This document shows positions 26,386 to 35,253 of a stretch of DNA of 64,000 nucleotides, in pieces. Numbering within the stretch: the first letter of the stretch is position 1; the number at the start of each line of letters is the position of its first letter. The notes beneath the pieces are model-generated. The model was not told the DNA's origin and made no database searches. It saw only the letters and a program-made list of their open reading frames with translations. The translations under genes were made by a program, and so were the position numbers. This DNA comes from Taklimakanibacter lacteus (GTDB lineage: Bacteria > Pseudomonadota > Alphaproteobacteria > Rhizobiales > Aestuariivirgaceae): the NCBI GenBank assembly GCA_003576695.1, contig QOZQ01000003.1:310001-374000 (forward strand), given 5' to 3'.

Positions 26386-27020
26386 AGACCGATGATCTCA
26401 TTACGGCACTCGTAGCCGACCGCGCCGCGAAGCCGCCGAAGCCCAAGGCGGCGATCATGGCGGCAGCGGCCGGAGGCGCCGTCATCGCTGCGGTCCTGTT
26501 CCTGTCCATAATTGGTTTCAGGAACGACATCGCCGCGGCGGTCGAGACCTATCGCTTCCTGTTCAAATTCGTCGTGACCCTGACGCTGGCCGCAAGTGCG
26601 ATCGCCTTGGCGCTGCAGGTCCTGCGCCCCGAAGCATCGCCCGGACGCTGGCTTTGGGGCATTGCGATCGCGCCCGGCCTGCTGCTCCTCGCCGTTGTGG
26701 CCGAGCTTGTCGTCATGCCGTCCGCGACCTGGATGCCGCGCCTCATTGGTACCAATGCGCGCGTCTGCTTGACGGTCATCCCGTTGCTGTCGATTGTGCC
26801 GCTGACGGCTTTCCTGTGGGCTCTGCGCCAGGGCGCGCCGGCCCGGCCCGGCCTCGCCGGCGCCCTGGCGGGCTTGGGCGCAGGCGGCATCGCCGCCACG
26901 CTCTATGCCAGCCATTGCACCGATGACAGCCCGCTCTTCGTCATGACCTGGTATTCGCTCGCCATTGGCCTGGTGACGCTGGTCGGCTACCTTGCCGGTA
27001 AGCGCTGGCTCGCCTGGTAG
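26382..27020 (+). CDS. NrsF-like (DUF1109) membrane anti-sigma factor
   Basis: 212 residues: a short cytoplasmic N-terminus ([13 protein letters not shown]) that would hold the sigma factor, then six hydrophobic helices. In NrsF, conserved periplasmic-side cysteines sense the signal; two cysteines are visible here (ARVCLTV and ASHCTDD). The GTG start overlaps the sigma stop, giving coupled production of sigma and anti-sigma. Confidence 0.88.
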   Translation: MKTDDLITALVADRAAKPPKPKAAIMAAAAGGAVIAAVLFLSIIGFRNDIAAAVETYRFLFKFVVTLTLAASAIALALQVLRPEASPGRWLWGIAIAPGLLLLAVVAELVVMPSATWMPRLIGTNARVCLTVIPLLSIVPLTAFLWALRQGAPARPGLAGALAGLGAGGIAATLYASHCTDDSPLFVMTWYSLAIGLVTLVGYLAGKRWLAW

Positions 27021-27030
27021 GCGGGTGGAC

Positions 27031-27447
27031 CTAAATGCGATCGATGCGAGCGGAGGCTTGCCCGATGAACGGGCGCACCGCGGCGGCGATCTTGGCGAGG
27101 AAGGACGAGCTGAAGCGTCCGAGAATCTCAGTATTCGGATCGAAGTAGTGGGAAGTCTCCGCCACATCGTAATTGTATTCCGAGACCGTGATCCATGCCT
27201 CTTTCCACTCGCGCAAGCCCGCACGGCGTCGTTCGAGAGCAGGAATGAGCAGGGCGGCCTGATCGGAGCGCGGCGGGGTGCCTGAGATGGCCAGCAAGAC
27301 GAGATGCGTCACGTCGGATTTCAAGATCGCAAGCAACAAACAGACCGGGCGATCCTTTCGCCCTTCGGTTTCTCCGTTCTCCGACTGCCAGCGCCAAAGA
27401 TAGGGATAGGTCAAAACAGAACCTTTTGGCGGCAGGGCCGCAGTCAT
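27031..27447 (-). CDS. PemK/MazF-like toxin candidate
   Basis: 138 residues. The N-terminal PKGSVLTYPYLW... GRKDRPVCLLL and the following hydrophobic strand resemble PemK-like growth inhibitors with an SH3-like barrel, which are mRNA endonucleases. Its ATG overlaps the antitoxin stop (ATGA), the standard toxin-antitoxin arrangement. Similarity is moderate and no catalytic residue is certain. Confidence 0.65.
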   Translation of the reverse strand: MTAALPPKGSVLTYPYLWRWQSENGETEGRKDRPVCLLLAILKSDVTHLVLLAISGTPPRSDQAALLIPALERRRAGLREWKEAWITVSEYNYDVAETSHYFDPNTEILGRFSSSFLAKIAAAVRPFIGQASARIDRI

Positions 27448-27695
27448 CTGCCTTTCTTTCCTTCCTCAATCAGCTTGTCGAGTTCGGGAAGAATGATCTC
27501 TGCGAGTTCGGCCGGCGTTTCGCCCGGACCATACACTCGCCGCGGGTCGGCCTTGCGGATGTTCTGGAAGTCCTCGAAGGTCATGAGGACATAGCGCGGC
27601 TTACGGTGATGAGTGATTGCAACGGGTTGCCGATCAGCCGCCATAGTCACGGCTTTCAGATCGCGCACGAGTTCGACCGTCGTAAACAGCTTCAT
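27444..27695 (-). CDS. Phd/YefM-type antitoxin
   Basis: 83 residues with the Phd/YefM pattern (LVRDLKAVTMAADRQPVAITHHRKPRYVLMTFEDFQNI): an N-terminal DNA-binding domain and a flexible C-terminal toxin-binding tail. It is upstream of the toxin candidate with an ATGA overlap. A near-palindrome 17 bp upstream (27712-27734) is the likely autorepression operator. Confidence 0.8.
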   Translation of the reverse strand: MKLFTTVELVRDLKAVTMAADRQPVAITHHRKPRYVLMTFEDFQNIRKADPRRVYGPGETPAELAEIILPELDKLIEEGKKGR

Positions 27696-27711
27696 TAGAG
27701 CCTCTCAAATG

Positions 27712-27734
27712 ATAATGCGAATTATACGTATTAT
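27712..27734. promoter_or_regulatory. Near-palindromic operator of the toxin-antitoxin operon
   Basis: The outer arms ATAATGCG and CGTATTAT are near-perfect inverted repeats in an AT-rich stretch directly upstream of the antitoxin start. Phd/YefM antitoxins repress their own promoters through such sites. Confidence 0.55.
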
Positions 27735-27805
27735 TTGCTTTTTTGTCAAGTGAATGAAACAGAAGCATCCGGCTCCGCGTTGCGACCGGAGACGGAGGAA
27801 CCGGC

Positions 27806-28234
27806 ATGGAAACCCAGGAACTGCATCGCGGACGGCTGATCGATCACATCCAGCTTGTGGTGAGGGATCTCGGCGCCAGCCGCCGCTTCTATGAAGCGAT
27901 TTTCAAAGTGCTCAATATTCCGATAGGCGGCAGTGCCAAGGATTATTTCTGGGCGGACGAGCTGTTTGTCTCGACCGCCGACAGCCAGGCAGCACAGGGC
28001 AAACTGACCGGCCGCCATCATCTCGCCTTCCAGGCCAAGGATCGGGCGATGGTCGAGGCCTTCCACAAGGCCGGAGCTGAGAATGGCGGCTGGGACAATG
28101 GTGCTCCGGGCGAACGTCCCTATCATCCGGGTTATTACGCGGCGTTCCTGCTCGATCCTGATGGCAATAATATCGAGGCCGTCTATCACGGCGAAGCCAG
28201 GCGCAGCGCAGCTTCGGTTGAGATCAGGTTCTAG
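27806..28234 (+). CDS. VOC-family (glyoxalase/dioxygenase fold) protein
   Basis: 142 residues with one vicinal-oxygen-chelate module: IDHIQLVVRDLGASRRFYEAIF, HHLAF and LLDPDGNNIEAVYHG, holding the His/His/Glu-type metal sites of the fold. The reaction is unknown. It overlaps the convergent downstream gene by 4 bp. Confidence 0.82.
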   Translation: METQELHRGRLIDHIQLVVRDLGASRRFYEAIFKVLNIPIGGSAKDYFWADELFVSTADSQAAQGKLTGRHHLAFQAKDRAMVEAFHKAGAENGGWDNGAPGERPYHPGYYAAFLLDPDGNNIEAVYHGEARRSAASVEIRF

Positions 28235-28797
28235 CCCGGCCAGGGCTCCGCCATCGCATTCTTCCAGTTGGGCCGGAAGCTCAGCACCTCGACGTCATTG
28301 CCGAGGCCAGGATTGAACAGCCGGTTGTGCCAGAGACTTGCCTCGCGCGAGATATCGCGCGCCGCCAGCCGCTTGACCGCGCAGGCCAGGCGGAAGCGCT
28401 GCGCATATTGCTCGAAGTCGAGGAGCACGGTCTTGAGCTTGACGAGCCGATCGGCCATCGCCGAACCCTTGGCGAAGACGGCGGTGAGTTCGTCCGAGAA
28501 GAGTTCCGGCAACTGATAGTAATCCGCCGCCAGATATTTGATCCCGGCCTCGAAGGCCAGACGGTGGTCATGGGTCTTCTGCAGTTGGAACCTGAAGAAA
28601 GCGGTACTCTCCTCCGGCTGCTCGGGAACCAGGAGGACGGTCATCTCGGGCATGACGATCTCGCCCCTGAGGCTCGAAACCTGTGGCCGGAAGCCCGGCA
28701 TGGGCACCCCGCCATGGTCGCGCATGGCCATCTGCCTGAGCCGGCATTGCCAGGCGATAAAGCTGGTCTTGAGTTCGCTGTTGGAGAGTCGTTTCAT
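28231..28797 (-). CDS. Unknown 188-residue protein divergent from tmm
   Basis: Not recognised. Soluble and mostly helical, with no signal peptide. AAGAAGG precedes the ATG at 28797. It is divergent from the trimethylamine monooxygenase gene and shares the 158-bp intergenic region holding a phased AATTGGT array, so it may belong to the same regulon. Four-base overlap with the convergent VOC gene. Confidence 0.7.
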   Translation of the reverse strand: MKRLSNSELKTSFIAWQCRLRQMAMRDHGGVPMPGFRPQVSSLRGEIVMPEMTVLLVPEQPEESTAFFRFQLQKTHDHRLAFEAGIKYLAADYYQLPELFSDELTAVFAKGSAMADRLVKLKTVLLDFEQYAQRFRLACAVKRLAARDISREASLWHNRLFNPGLGNDVEVLSFRPNWKNAMAEPWPG

Positions 28798-28850
28798 GGC
28801 CTTCTTTCTAGACCAATGTCGCACCGCAGCATGCGTCTTTACGGTTGCAA

Positions 28851-28889
28851 AATTGGTTCAGAATTGGCCTAATAGTGGTCAGAATTGGT
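28851..28889. promoter_or_regulatory. Four-unit helically phased heptamer array upstream of tmm
   Basis: Units begin at 28851 (AATTGGT), 28862 (AATTGGC), 28873 (TAGTGGT) and 28883 (AATTGGT), spaced 11, 11 and 10 bp. Three of four match AATTGG exactly. It lies 67 bp upstream of the tmm start and 54 bp from the divergent unknown gene. Confidence 0.75.
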
Positions 28890-28955
28890 CATAGAGTCAA
28901 AATAAACACGCTCCGCCGGTGTGGCAGGGGCGGTGAATGGAGGAGAGCTTCGGCA

Positions 28956-30326
28956 ATGGCAAGAGTAGCAGTGATTGGCGCGGGTCCGTCCGGCCTGGCG
29001 CAGTTGCGGGCCTTTCAGTCGGCCAGGAAGAAGGGCGCCAAGATCCCCGAAGTGGTCTGCTTCGAGAAGCAGGCCGACTGGGGCGGCCTGTGGAACTACA
29101 CCTGGCGCACTGGCCTCGATGAATATGGCGAGCCCGTCCATGGCAGCATGTACCGCTATCTGTGGTCGAACGGCCCCAAGGAATGTCTCGAATTCGCCGA
29201 CTACACTTTCGAGGAGCATTTCGGCAAGCCGATCGGCTCCTACCCGCCGCGCGCCGTGCTGTGGGACTATATCAAGGGCCGCGTCGAGAAAGCGGGCGTG
29301 CGCAAATGGGTGCGCTTCTCGACGCCCGCCCGCATGGTGACCTACAGCAAGAAGACGAAGAAATTCACCGTCACCGTGCATGACCGCAAGAAGGACAGGA
29401 TGTATTCGGAGGAGTTCGATTACGTCGTCGTCGCTTCCGGCCACTTCTCGACCCCCAATGTTCCCTATTTCGAAGGGTTGAAGACCTTCAACGGCCGCGT
29501 GATGCATTCCCATGATTTCCGCGACGCGCTCGAATTCAAGGGCAAGGATATCCTCGTGGTCGGGCGCAGCTATTCGGCCGAGGATATCGGCTCGCAATGC
29601 TGGAAATATGGGGCGAAGTCGGTCACCGCGAGCTATCGCTCGAAGCCCATGGGCTTCAACTGGCCGAAGAATTTCGAGGAACGTCCGCTGCTGCAGCGGC
29701 TCGAGAACAAGACCGCTTATTTCAAGGACGGCTCATCGAAAGAGGTCGATGCGATCATCCTATGCACCGGCTATCTGCACCACTTCCCGTTCCTGCCCGA
29801 CGATCTGCGCCTCAAGACGGCGAACCGGATGTGGCCATTGGGCCTCTATAAGGGCGTCGTGTGGGAGGAAAACCCGAAGCTCTTCTATATCGGCATGCAG
29901 GACCAGTTCTACACCTTCAACATGTTCGACGCCCAGGCCTGGTATGCGCGCGATGTCATCATGGGACGCATCAAACTGCCGTCCAAGGACAAGATGATCA
30001 AGCACAGCAAGGCCTGGCGCAAGCGCGAGGAGAAGCTCGAGAATGCCGAGCAGATGATCTGGTTCCAGGGCGACTATGTGAAGGAGCTCCTGGCCGAGAT
30101 CGACTATCCGAAGTTCGACATCGAGGCGACGAACAAGACCTTCATGGAGTGGGAGCACCACAAGGTCGAGAACATCATGGGCTTCCGCAACAATGCCTAT
30201 CGCTCCCTGATGACCGGCAACATGTCGCCCAAGCATCATACGACCTGGGTTGACGCCATGGATGATTCCATGGAGACCTATCTGGGCGATGGCAAATCGG
30301 GAGCCCACAGGAAGGCCGCCGAGTAA
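28956..30326 (+). CDS. tmm: Trimethylamine monooxygenase (bacterial FMO)
   Basis: 456-residue flavin monooxygenase that converts trimethylamine to TMAO with NADPH and O2. The FAD motif GAGPSG (8-13), the [15 protein letters not shown] segment, WSNGPKE with the conserved Asn72, the FMO signature region [12 protein letters not shown] (178-189) and the NADPH loop VGRSYSAED (202-210) match known Tmm proteins such as that of Methylocella along the whole length. GGAGGAGAG precedes the ATG. A phased AATTGGT array lies upstream. The Tdm gene 2.4 kb downstream supplies the next pathway step. Confidence 0.92.
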   Translation: MARVAVIGAGPSGLAQLRAFQSARKKGAKIPEVVCFEKQADWGGLWNYTWRTGLDEYGEPVHGSMYRYLWSNGPKECLEFADYTFEEHFGKPIGSYPPRAVLWDYIKGRVEKAGVRKWVRFSTPARMVTYSKKTKKFTVTVHDRKKDRMYSEEFDYVVVASGHFSTPNVPYFEGLKTFNGRVMHSHDFRDALEFKGKDILVVGRSYSAEDIGSQCWKYGAKSVTASYRSKPMGFNWPKNFEERPLLQRLENKTAYFKDGSSKEVDAIILCTGYLHHFPFLPDDLRLKTANRMWPLGLYKGVVWEENPKLFYIGMQDQFYTFNMFDAQAWYARDVIMGRIKLPSKDKMIKHSKAWRKREEKLENAEQMIWFQGDYVKELLAEIDYPKFDIEATNKTFMEWEHHKVENIMGFRNNAYRSLMTGNMSPKHHTTWVDAMDDSMETYLGDGKSGAHRKAAE

Positions 30327-31401
30327 GTCGGCCGCATCTGACGGAGAAGAGCGGGTCCGCCAGGCCTTCCGCTTGCAGGCGGGCTGGTGCCGCGATCTGG
30401 GATCGCCCTTCACCTCGCTCCTCTGTGCGCTCGCCGGCGAGCGGCTCGACCGCTCGACCGCCATTGGCGAGACGATCCTCGATTGGCAGGGCGATCCCGA
30501 TTCGAAGGCGGATTCGGTGCCCTTGCGCTTCGCCGGCGCTCTGAACGGGCTGGTGCGCAAGGGGCTCTTGCCCGAGCTCAAGCGTCTCTATCCGCCCAAT
30601 CCCGTGCCGGACGGTGACGTGCTCTGGTCCAAGGTGCGGGAGGCGCTGGCGGCGGCCGAGGCCAATATCGCGCCCTGGCTCGCTCTACCGCCGCAGACCA
30701 ACGAGGTCGGGCGCTCCGCTATCCTCTATGCCGGCCTGTGCTGGCTTGCCGCGCGCTATCCCTTGCCGATGCGGCTTTACGAAGTGGGCGCCAGCGCCGG
30801 CCTCAATCTAAATCTCGACCGCTATGCCTATCGCTTCGGTGAAGATGTCTTTGGCGCCGCCGGCGCTGCGCTTTTCCTGACGCCGGAATGGGATGGGCCA
30901 CCGCCGCCCAACCTGTCGCCCCGTATCGTGAGCCGCGAGGGCTGCGATCTCTCGCCCCTCGATGCGACCGCGGCCAAGGATCGCGAGCGGCTTCTGGCCT
31001 ATGTCTGGCCCGATCAGGCGCAGCGCGTGAAGCGTCTCACCTCAGCACTCGCGATCGCCCAGCATCATCCGGTGAAGATCGAGCGCGTCGATGCCGCAGC
31101 CTGGGTCGAGCGCAAGCTTGCGGCGACGACGGCCTGGGGCGAGCAGCAGGTGCTCTTCCACTCGATCGCCTTCCAGTATTTCCCGAAAGCGAGCCAGGAG
31201 CGCATCGCCGGCCATATGGAGCGGGCAGGGGCCTCGGCGACACGCGACGCACCGCTTTCCTGGCTGCGCTTCGAGGTCGATCCGGAGCTGGACAAGGCTT
31301 TTTCGCTCAGGTTGCGCGTGTGGCCATCAGGTGAGGATCACCTCCTGGCCACCGGCGATCCGCATGGAAGCTGGGTGAAATGGCTGGCGCCTCGCTCCTG
31401 A
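30289..31401 (+). CDS. DUF2332 family protein overlapping tmm
   Basis: 370 residues matching the uncharacterised DUF2332 family ([62 protein letters not shown]). The ASAGLNL segment resembles a cofactor loop, perhaps of a methyltransferase-like fold, but the function is unknown. The ATG at 30289 lies within tmm, 38 bp before its stop, suggesting co-translation. No other ribosome site is obvious. Confidence 0.75.
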   Translation: MANREPTGRPPSKSAASDGEERVRQAFRLQAGWCRDLGSPFTSLLCALAGERLDRSTAIGETILDWQGDPDSKADSVPLRFAGALNGLVRKGLLPELKRLYPPNPVPDGDVLWSKVREALAAAEANIAPWLALPPQTNEVGRSAILYAGLCWLAARYPLPMRLYEVGASAGLNLNLDRYAYRFGEDVFGAAGAALFLTPEWDGPPPPNLSPRIVSREGCDLSPLDATAAKDRERLLAYVWPDQAQRVKRLTSALAIAQHHPVKIERVDAAAWVERKLAATTAWGEQQVLFHSIAFQYFPKASQERIAGHMERAGASATRDAPLSWLRFEVDPELDKAFSLRLRVWPSGEDHLLATGDPHGSWVKWLAPRS

Positions 31402-31408
31402 AAGTCAT

Positions 31409-32260
31409 CTAGTCGGTGGGCAGACCGCCAGCGGCCTGGCGTACCCCGCGCCAGAGATCATCCTTCAGCTCGATGATCGGCGGATTGGGCAGGTCGGCGG
31501 GCGGCTGCGGATTGATGGCGCCGCGCTCAGTCAGGACCATGACGCGGATCTCCCCGTCGGTATAGTAGCTGTCGCCGCCGCCATTGCGCCCGAACAGCGT
31601 CGGCCCGACGCCGGAAACCTGATAGGTGGTGACCACCATGCGTGCCCCGGTGAGGCTGGCGCTCAGATAATCGCGCTCGGCATCGACATCTGCAGCGATA
31701 TGATGCGTGACCTGTCCTGTATAATGGCTGAGGCCCACGCCCTTGTCGAAAGTGGCGGAGCCGAGCCAGACCGGCCGTCCTTCAGCGCCTTTCGCCAGGA
31801 CCTGCCACAGCCGCACATGGTGCCGCCGGTCGGCGCTGGCTCCGTCCTCTTTCTCGAAAGCAAGCTCCTCGCGGTGCCCGCCGAGAAAGAGGGGGCTGAC
31901 CGGCGCATCCTTGTAGGAGCGGTCGAGGATCACGCTGCCGACGATGGCGATGCTCGAGCGCAGCGTCAGCGGATCGGCCGGCGACCAGCCGATGGCCTGC
32001 ATGGCGAAAGCGATATCCTCATGGCTGCCGACCAGCCCGATATTGATCGGACCACCTGGAATGCCTTGTGCGGTGCGGGTCACCATCGGCAGGTCTTCCA
32101 GGCCCTTCTGATGCTCATAGTGAGACCAGGCGAAGGGCAGGATGACATAGGTGGCGAGCACATAGGCAGCGACCAGCGCCACAAGGAAGATGAGCGCACG
32201 CCGGCCGCGCTGGGAAAGAGAAGTAGGGTACGATCGAGACGGTTGACGGTTTGAGACCAT
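31409..32260 (-). CDS. LssY-like C-terminal domain membrane-anchored protein
   Basis: 283 residues with one N-terminal membrane helix (about 25-45) and a large extracytoplasmic domain resembling the LssY C-terminal region (GPINIGLVGSHEDIAFAMQAIGWSPADPLT; FDKGVGLSHYTGQVTHHI). The function is unknown; LssY-like domains occur in envelope proteins. ATG 32260 is chosen. It converges with the DUF2332 gene. Confidence 0.75.
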   Translation of the reverse strand: MVSNRQPSRSYPTSLSQRGRRALIFLVALVAAYVLATYVILPFAWSHYEHQKGLEDLPMVTRTAQGIPGGPINIGLVGSHEDIAFAMQAIGWSPADPLTLRSSIAIVGSVILDRSYKDAPVSPLFLGGHREELAFEKEDGASADRRHHVRLWQVLAKGAEGRPVWLGSATFDKGVGLSHYTGQVTHHIAADVDAERDYLSASLTGARMVVTTYQVSGVGPTLFGRNGGGDSYYTDGEIRVMVLTERGAINPQPPADLPNPPIIELKDDLWRGVRQAAGGLPTD

Positions 32261-32278
32261 GCTACGTTTTCTCAACAA

Positions 32279-32330
32279 CCCTCACCCTGAGGTGCCCGGC
32301 AAAGCCGGGCCTCGAAGGGTCCATCAGGAT
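32279..32330. repeat. Left inverted palindromic repeat flanking GIY-YIG gene
   Basis: About 52 bp starting CCCTCACCCTGAGGTG, with a GCCCGGC...GCCGGGC hairpin, then CTCGAAGGGTCC and TCAGGAT. The reverse complement of 32646-32695 matches it apart from the hairpin core and one base (CCATCAGGAT versus CCTTCAGGAT). Confidence 0.85.
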
Positions 32331-32343
32331 AGATAGAACACAT

Positions 32344-32652
32344 ATGCCTTGGGTGTACATTCTGCACTGTGCCGACGGTACCTACTATACAGGCATGACG
32401 CGCGCTGAAGAGCCAGACCAACGCCTATCTGAACATCAAATGAAACTCTCTCCGAGCGCATTCACGGCGTCGCGGCTTCCGGTTCGCTTGGTTTACTCCG
32501 AACATTTTGTCTTGATCGCGGACGCAATCTTCGCGGAGCGGAAAATCAAGGGCTGGTCGCGCGCCAAGAAAGAGGCGCTGATCAGAGGCGATTGGGACTT
32601 GATCCAGGTGCTGTCGAAACGAAGTGGCGGGAAGGCTAGAGCCCCATCCTGA
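32344..32652 (+). CDS. Small GIY-YIG nuclease family protein
   Basis: 102 residues forming one GIY-YIG domain: VYIL at 4-7, YYTGM with an early Tyr, an Arg in the DQRLSEH helix, and Glu in AIFAERKIKGW as the metal-binding acidic residue. Domain-only members of this size (YhbQ/UPF0213-like) have unsettled roles. The gene sits inside a 417-bp unit bounded by near-identical inverted palindromes, and its stop codon lies in the right repeat, so it looks like cargo or driver of a small mobile unit. Confidence 0.85.
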   Translation: MPWVYILHCADGTYYTGMTRAEEPDQRLSEHQMKLSPSAFTASRLPVRLVYSEHFVLIADAIFAERKIKGWSRAKKEALIRGDWDLIQVLSKRSGGKARAPS

Positions 32653-32695
32653 AGGACCCTTCGAGGGCCGCTACGCGGCCACCTCAGGGTGAGGG
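32646..32695. repeat. Right inverted palindromic repeat flanking GIY-YIG gene
   Basis: Inverted counterpart of 32279-32330: ATCCTGAAGGACCCTTCGAG, a GGCCGC...GCGGCC hairpin, then CACCTCAGGGTGAGGG. The hairpin core differs from the left copy but keeps pairing. It contains the TGA stop of the GIY-YIG gene. Confidence 0.85.
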
Positions 32696-32725
32696 GTGTG
32701 GAGAGAAGCGTGTGTGGGACCGTCT

Positions 32726-35110
32726 CTAGCTCCGCGGCCTTGTCTTTTCCGGATCGAAATGCGGGAAGCGCGCGATGCGGGCCGGCAGGCGCTTCTGATG
32801 GCCGTCGAGCTTGCCGATCTCGACCTCGGTGCCGATCTCGGCATGGGTGACATCGACGCGCGCCAGCGCGATGTTCTTCTTGAGCAGCGGCGAGCGCGTT
32901 CCGCTGGTCACGACGCCGATCTGGGCGCGGCCGATATGGATGCAATCGCCATGGCCGACCGCCTCATTGGCGTCGATATCGAGGCCGACGAGCTTGTGGC
33001 GCGGATGCTCCTTGCGCTCGACGAGTGCTGCCTTGCCGATGAAGTCGTCGGTCTTGCTCTTGAGCGGCACGGTGAAACCGATGCCAGCCTCGAAGGGATC
33101 GATCTGGTCGGAGAACTCGTAATTGAAGAAGATGAGCCCGGCCTCGATGCGCAACATGTCGAGGGCCTCGAGACCCAGCGGCGACAGGCCATGCTTCTGC
33201 CCCGCCTCCCACACCGCGTCGAAGACGGCCGTCGCGTCCTTGGGATGGCAGAAGACTTCATAACCGAGCTCGCCCGTATAGCCGGTGCGCGACACGACGA
33301 TGGGGACACCCTCGAAGCCACCGATGCGCCCGACGGTGAAGCGGAACCAGTCGAGCTCGCCGATGGCGGTCTGAGCCGGAGCCGTCCACACGATCTCCTT
33401 GAGAAGCTCACGCGATTTCGGGCCCTGCACGGCGATATTGTGCAACTGATCGGTCGATGAGCGCACCCAGGCCTTGAGGCCCATCTTCTCCGCCTGCTGG
33501 CGCAGCCAGATGCCGCTATACTCATCGCCGCCGATCCAGCGGAAATTGTTCTGGGCGATGCGGAACACGGTTCCGTCATCGATCATGCCGCCATGCTCGT
33601 AGCACATCGCGGTATAGACGACCTGGCCCGGCGACAATTTGCGGATATCGCGCGTCAGGCAATATTGCAGCAGCGCCTCGGCATCGGGGCCGGTCACCTC
33701 GAATTTGCGCAACGGCGACAGGTCCATTACCGCGACGCGCTCGCGGCAGGCCCAGTATTCCTCGACCGGTCCGTCATTGTTGAAGCGCTGCGGCAGCCAG
33801 AAGCCGCGATATTCGGTATAGTTGCGGGTGAGCGCAGAAAAGCGCGGATGGAACGCGGTCTCGCGCGTGAGCTGGGGATCGGCGTCTGGGGTCATGCGAT
33901 AGGCCACCGCTCTCGAGAATTTTTCTTTGTCGGAATAAGTGCGCACATGGATGTCGCTCGGATCCCAGCCATTGCCCACATTGATGTCATCGGGACAGGC
34001 CGATGACACGCAGACGAGATCGGTCAAAGCGCGCATCAGCACATAGTCGCCGGGTCTCGACCAGGCTTCATCGAAGGTGATCTGGTTATGGTCGTCGATC
34101 CGGGTGTTGTAGAAATAGTTGATCGCTTCCCAGCCTTTGCGCGCGGCGACACCATGGGGAGCGAGCGCGCGGTTGAAATTCTCCGTGCAGTTCACATGCC
34201 CAGGATAGCCGACATCGTCATAGTAGCGGCTGTTGCAGGCGGTGGCGAAGAAGTCATGCCGCCCGACCGTGTCCTGCACGACTTCCACCAGGGGTTCGAA
34301 GTCGAAGCCGAACATCTTCGAGAGCAGCCCCGGTGTCGGATAGGCGCGTCCGGTCAGCGTGCGCGTCACCGTGCCATCGAGGGCATTCTCCAGGCCCTTA
34401 TCCAGCTTGCGCTGCGAGAAGCATTGGAAGTCCGTCATTTGCCGGCCGGAGACATCGATGATCTGGATGTATTCGCCGGCGCGCACGAGATAGGCCTTCG
34501 CCGTTCTTGCCCCGACGCGGATTTCCTGCAGGGGATCGGCGAGCGGCTCGGGCAGCACATCGAGGGTCTTGCCTGGCGCGGGCTTCGCCCGCTCGATCCT
34601 GACCTCGATGGGGGTCGCCGTGTCCTGCAGTTCGGCATCCATCTTGGCCCCGGGCGCGCCGATGACGAGAGTGCCATCGCGCCCCGCCGTGAAGTTTTGG
34701 CGGCTGCCGGCGGGCGACATCGTGCCGAACAGGCGAATCGCCCTGGCTTGCCCCAGATCGATGTGACGCCGCGCCAATGCCTTGCGGGCCCGCAGCGCTG
34801 AGTCATTGTCTTCGGCAAGCATTGCCTTGAGGCCGGTCGGATCGCCGGCGCCTTTAGCGCCCAGGATGGCGGGGTCGCTTTGACCGTCGGGACCTGCGGC
34901 GATGATCTCGCAAGGCTGCCCGCCTTCGATATCTGTCACAGTGATGCGGTCGCCGGCTTTGATCTCCAGGGAAAGAGACCCGCCACCCGGAATCCTGTAG
35001 CGTTCCGTGCCCGGGGGCAGGGCCGGCATGCCGGGCCTGAGGATGATGCTGGGCCGCGGTGCGATGCTGGCGATGGGATGGTTCTGAAAGCTCTTTTCGA
35101 ACCTGTTCAT
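32726..35110 (-). CDS. tdm: Trimethylamine N-oxide demethylase (DUF1989 + GcvT domains)
   Basis: 794 residues with the two-domain layout of TMAO demethylase. An N-terminal region ends in a DUF1989 metal domain (about 195-385; Cys292, Cys367 and Cys372 are candidate zinc ligands). A GcvT-like tetrahydrofolate domain follows (about 400-790; RVAVMDLSPLRKFEV, GYTGELGYEVF). The enzyme cleaves TMAO to dimethylamine and formaldehyde, the latter captured on THF. It lies near tmm and beside a phased AATTGGT array. The ATG at 35110 has no Shine-Dalgarno sequence. Confidence 0.87.
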   Translation of the reverse strand: MNRFEKSFQNHPIASIAPRPSIILRPGMPALPPGTERYRIPGGGSLSLEIKAGDRITVTDIEGGQPCEIIAAGPDGQSDPAILGAKGAGDPTGLKAMLAEDNDSALRARKALARRHIDLGQARAIRLFGTMSPAGSRQNFTAGRDGTLVIGAPGAKMDAELQDTATPIEVRIERAKPAPGKTLDVLPEPLADPLQEIRVGARTAKAYLVRAGEYIQIIDVSGRQMTDFQCFSQRKLDKGLENALDGTVTRTLTGRAYPTPGLLSKMFGFDFEPLVEVVQDTVGRHDFFATACNSRYYDDVGYPGHVNCTENFNRALAPHGVAARKGWEAINYFYNTRIDDHNQITFDEAWSRPGDYVLMRALTDLVCVSSACPDDINVGNGWDPSDIHVRTYSDKEKFSRAVAYRMTPDADPQLTRETAFHPRFSALTRNYTEYRGFWLPQRFNNDGPVEEYWACRERVAVMDLSPLRKFEVTGPDAEALLQYCLTRDIRKLSPGQVVYTAMCYEHGGMIDDGTVFRIAQNNFRWIGGDEYSGIWLRQQAEKMGLKAWVRSSTDQLHNIAVQGPKSRELLKEIVWTAPAQTAIGELDWFRFTVGRIGGFEGVPIVVSRTGYTGELGYEVFCHPKDATAVFDAVWEAGQKHGLSPLGLEALDMLRIEAGLIFFNYEFSDQIDPFEAGIGFTVPLKSKTDDFIGKAALVERKEHPRHKLVGLDIDANEAVGHGDCIHIGRAQIGVVTSGTRSPLLKKNIALARVDVTHAEIGTEVEIGKLDGHQKRLPARIARFPHFDPEKTRPRS

Positions 35111-35143
35111 ATGGGAAGGCTAACGCTAACAGCTACGGAAAGC

Positions 35144-35171
35144 AAATGGTATGAAATTGGGCGTGATTGGT
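35144..35171. promoter_or_regulatory. Three-unit phased heptamer array between tdm and flavin reductase
   Basis: Units begin at 35144 (AAATGGT), 35155 (AATTGGG) and 35165 (GATTGGT), spaced 11 and 10 bp. It starts 34 bp upstream of the tdm ATG and 83 bp upstream of the flavin reductase ATG. Weaker than the arrays at 13634 and 28851 but with the same period and strand. Confidence 0.6.
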
Positions 35172-35253
35172 TTTGCGGTAAAGCTACGCGCGAAAACCTA
35201 TCCATTTATTGCCATCCGGCGCTAAAAGCGCAGATGTTTCTCGGAGAAGCCGA

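Noticed and set aside
28845-28955. Longer tmm frame beginning at 28845
   Set aside because: It would translate through the phased AATTGGT array; the ATG at 28956 has a strong ribosome site and gives the known Tmm N-terminus.
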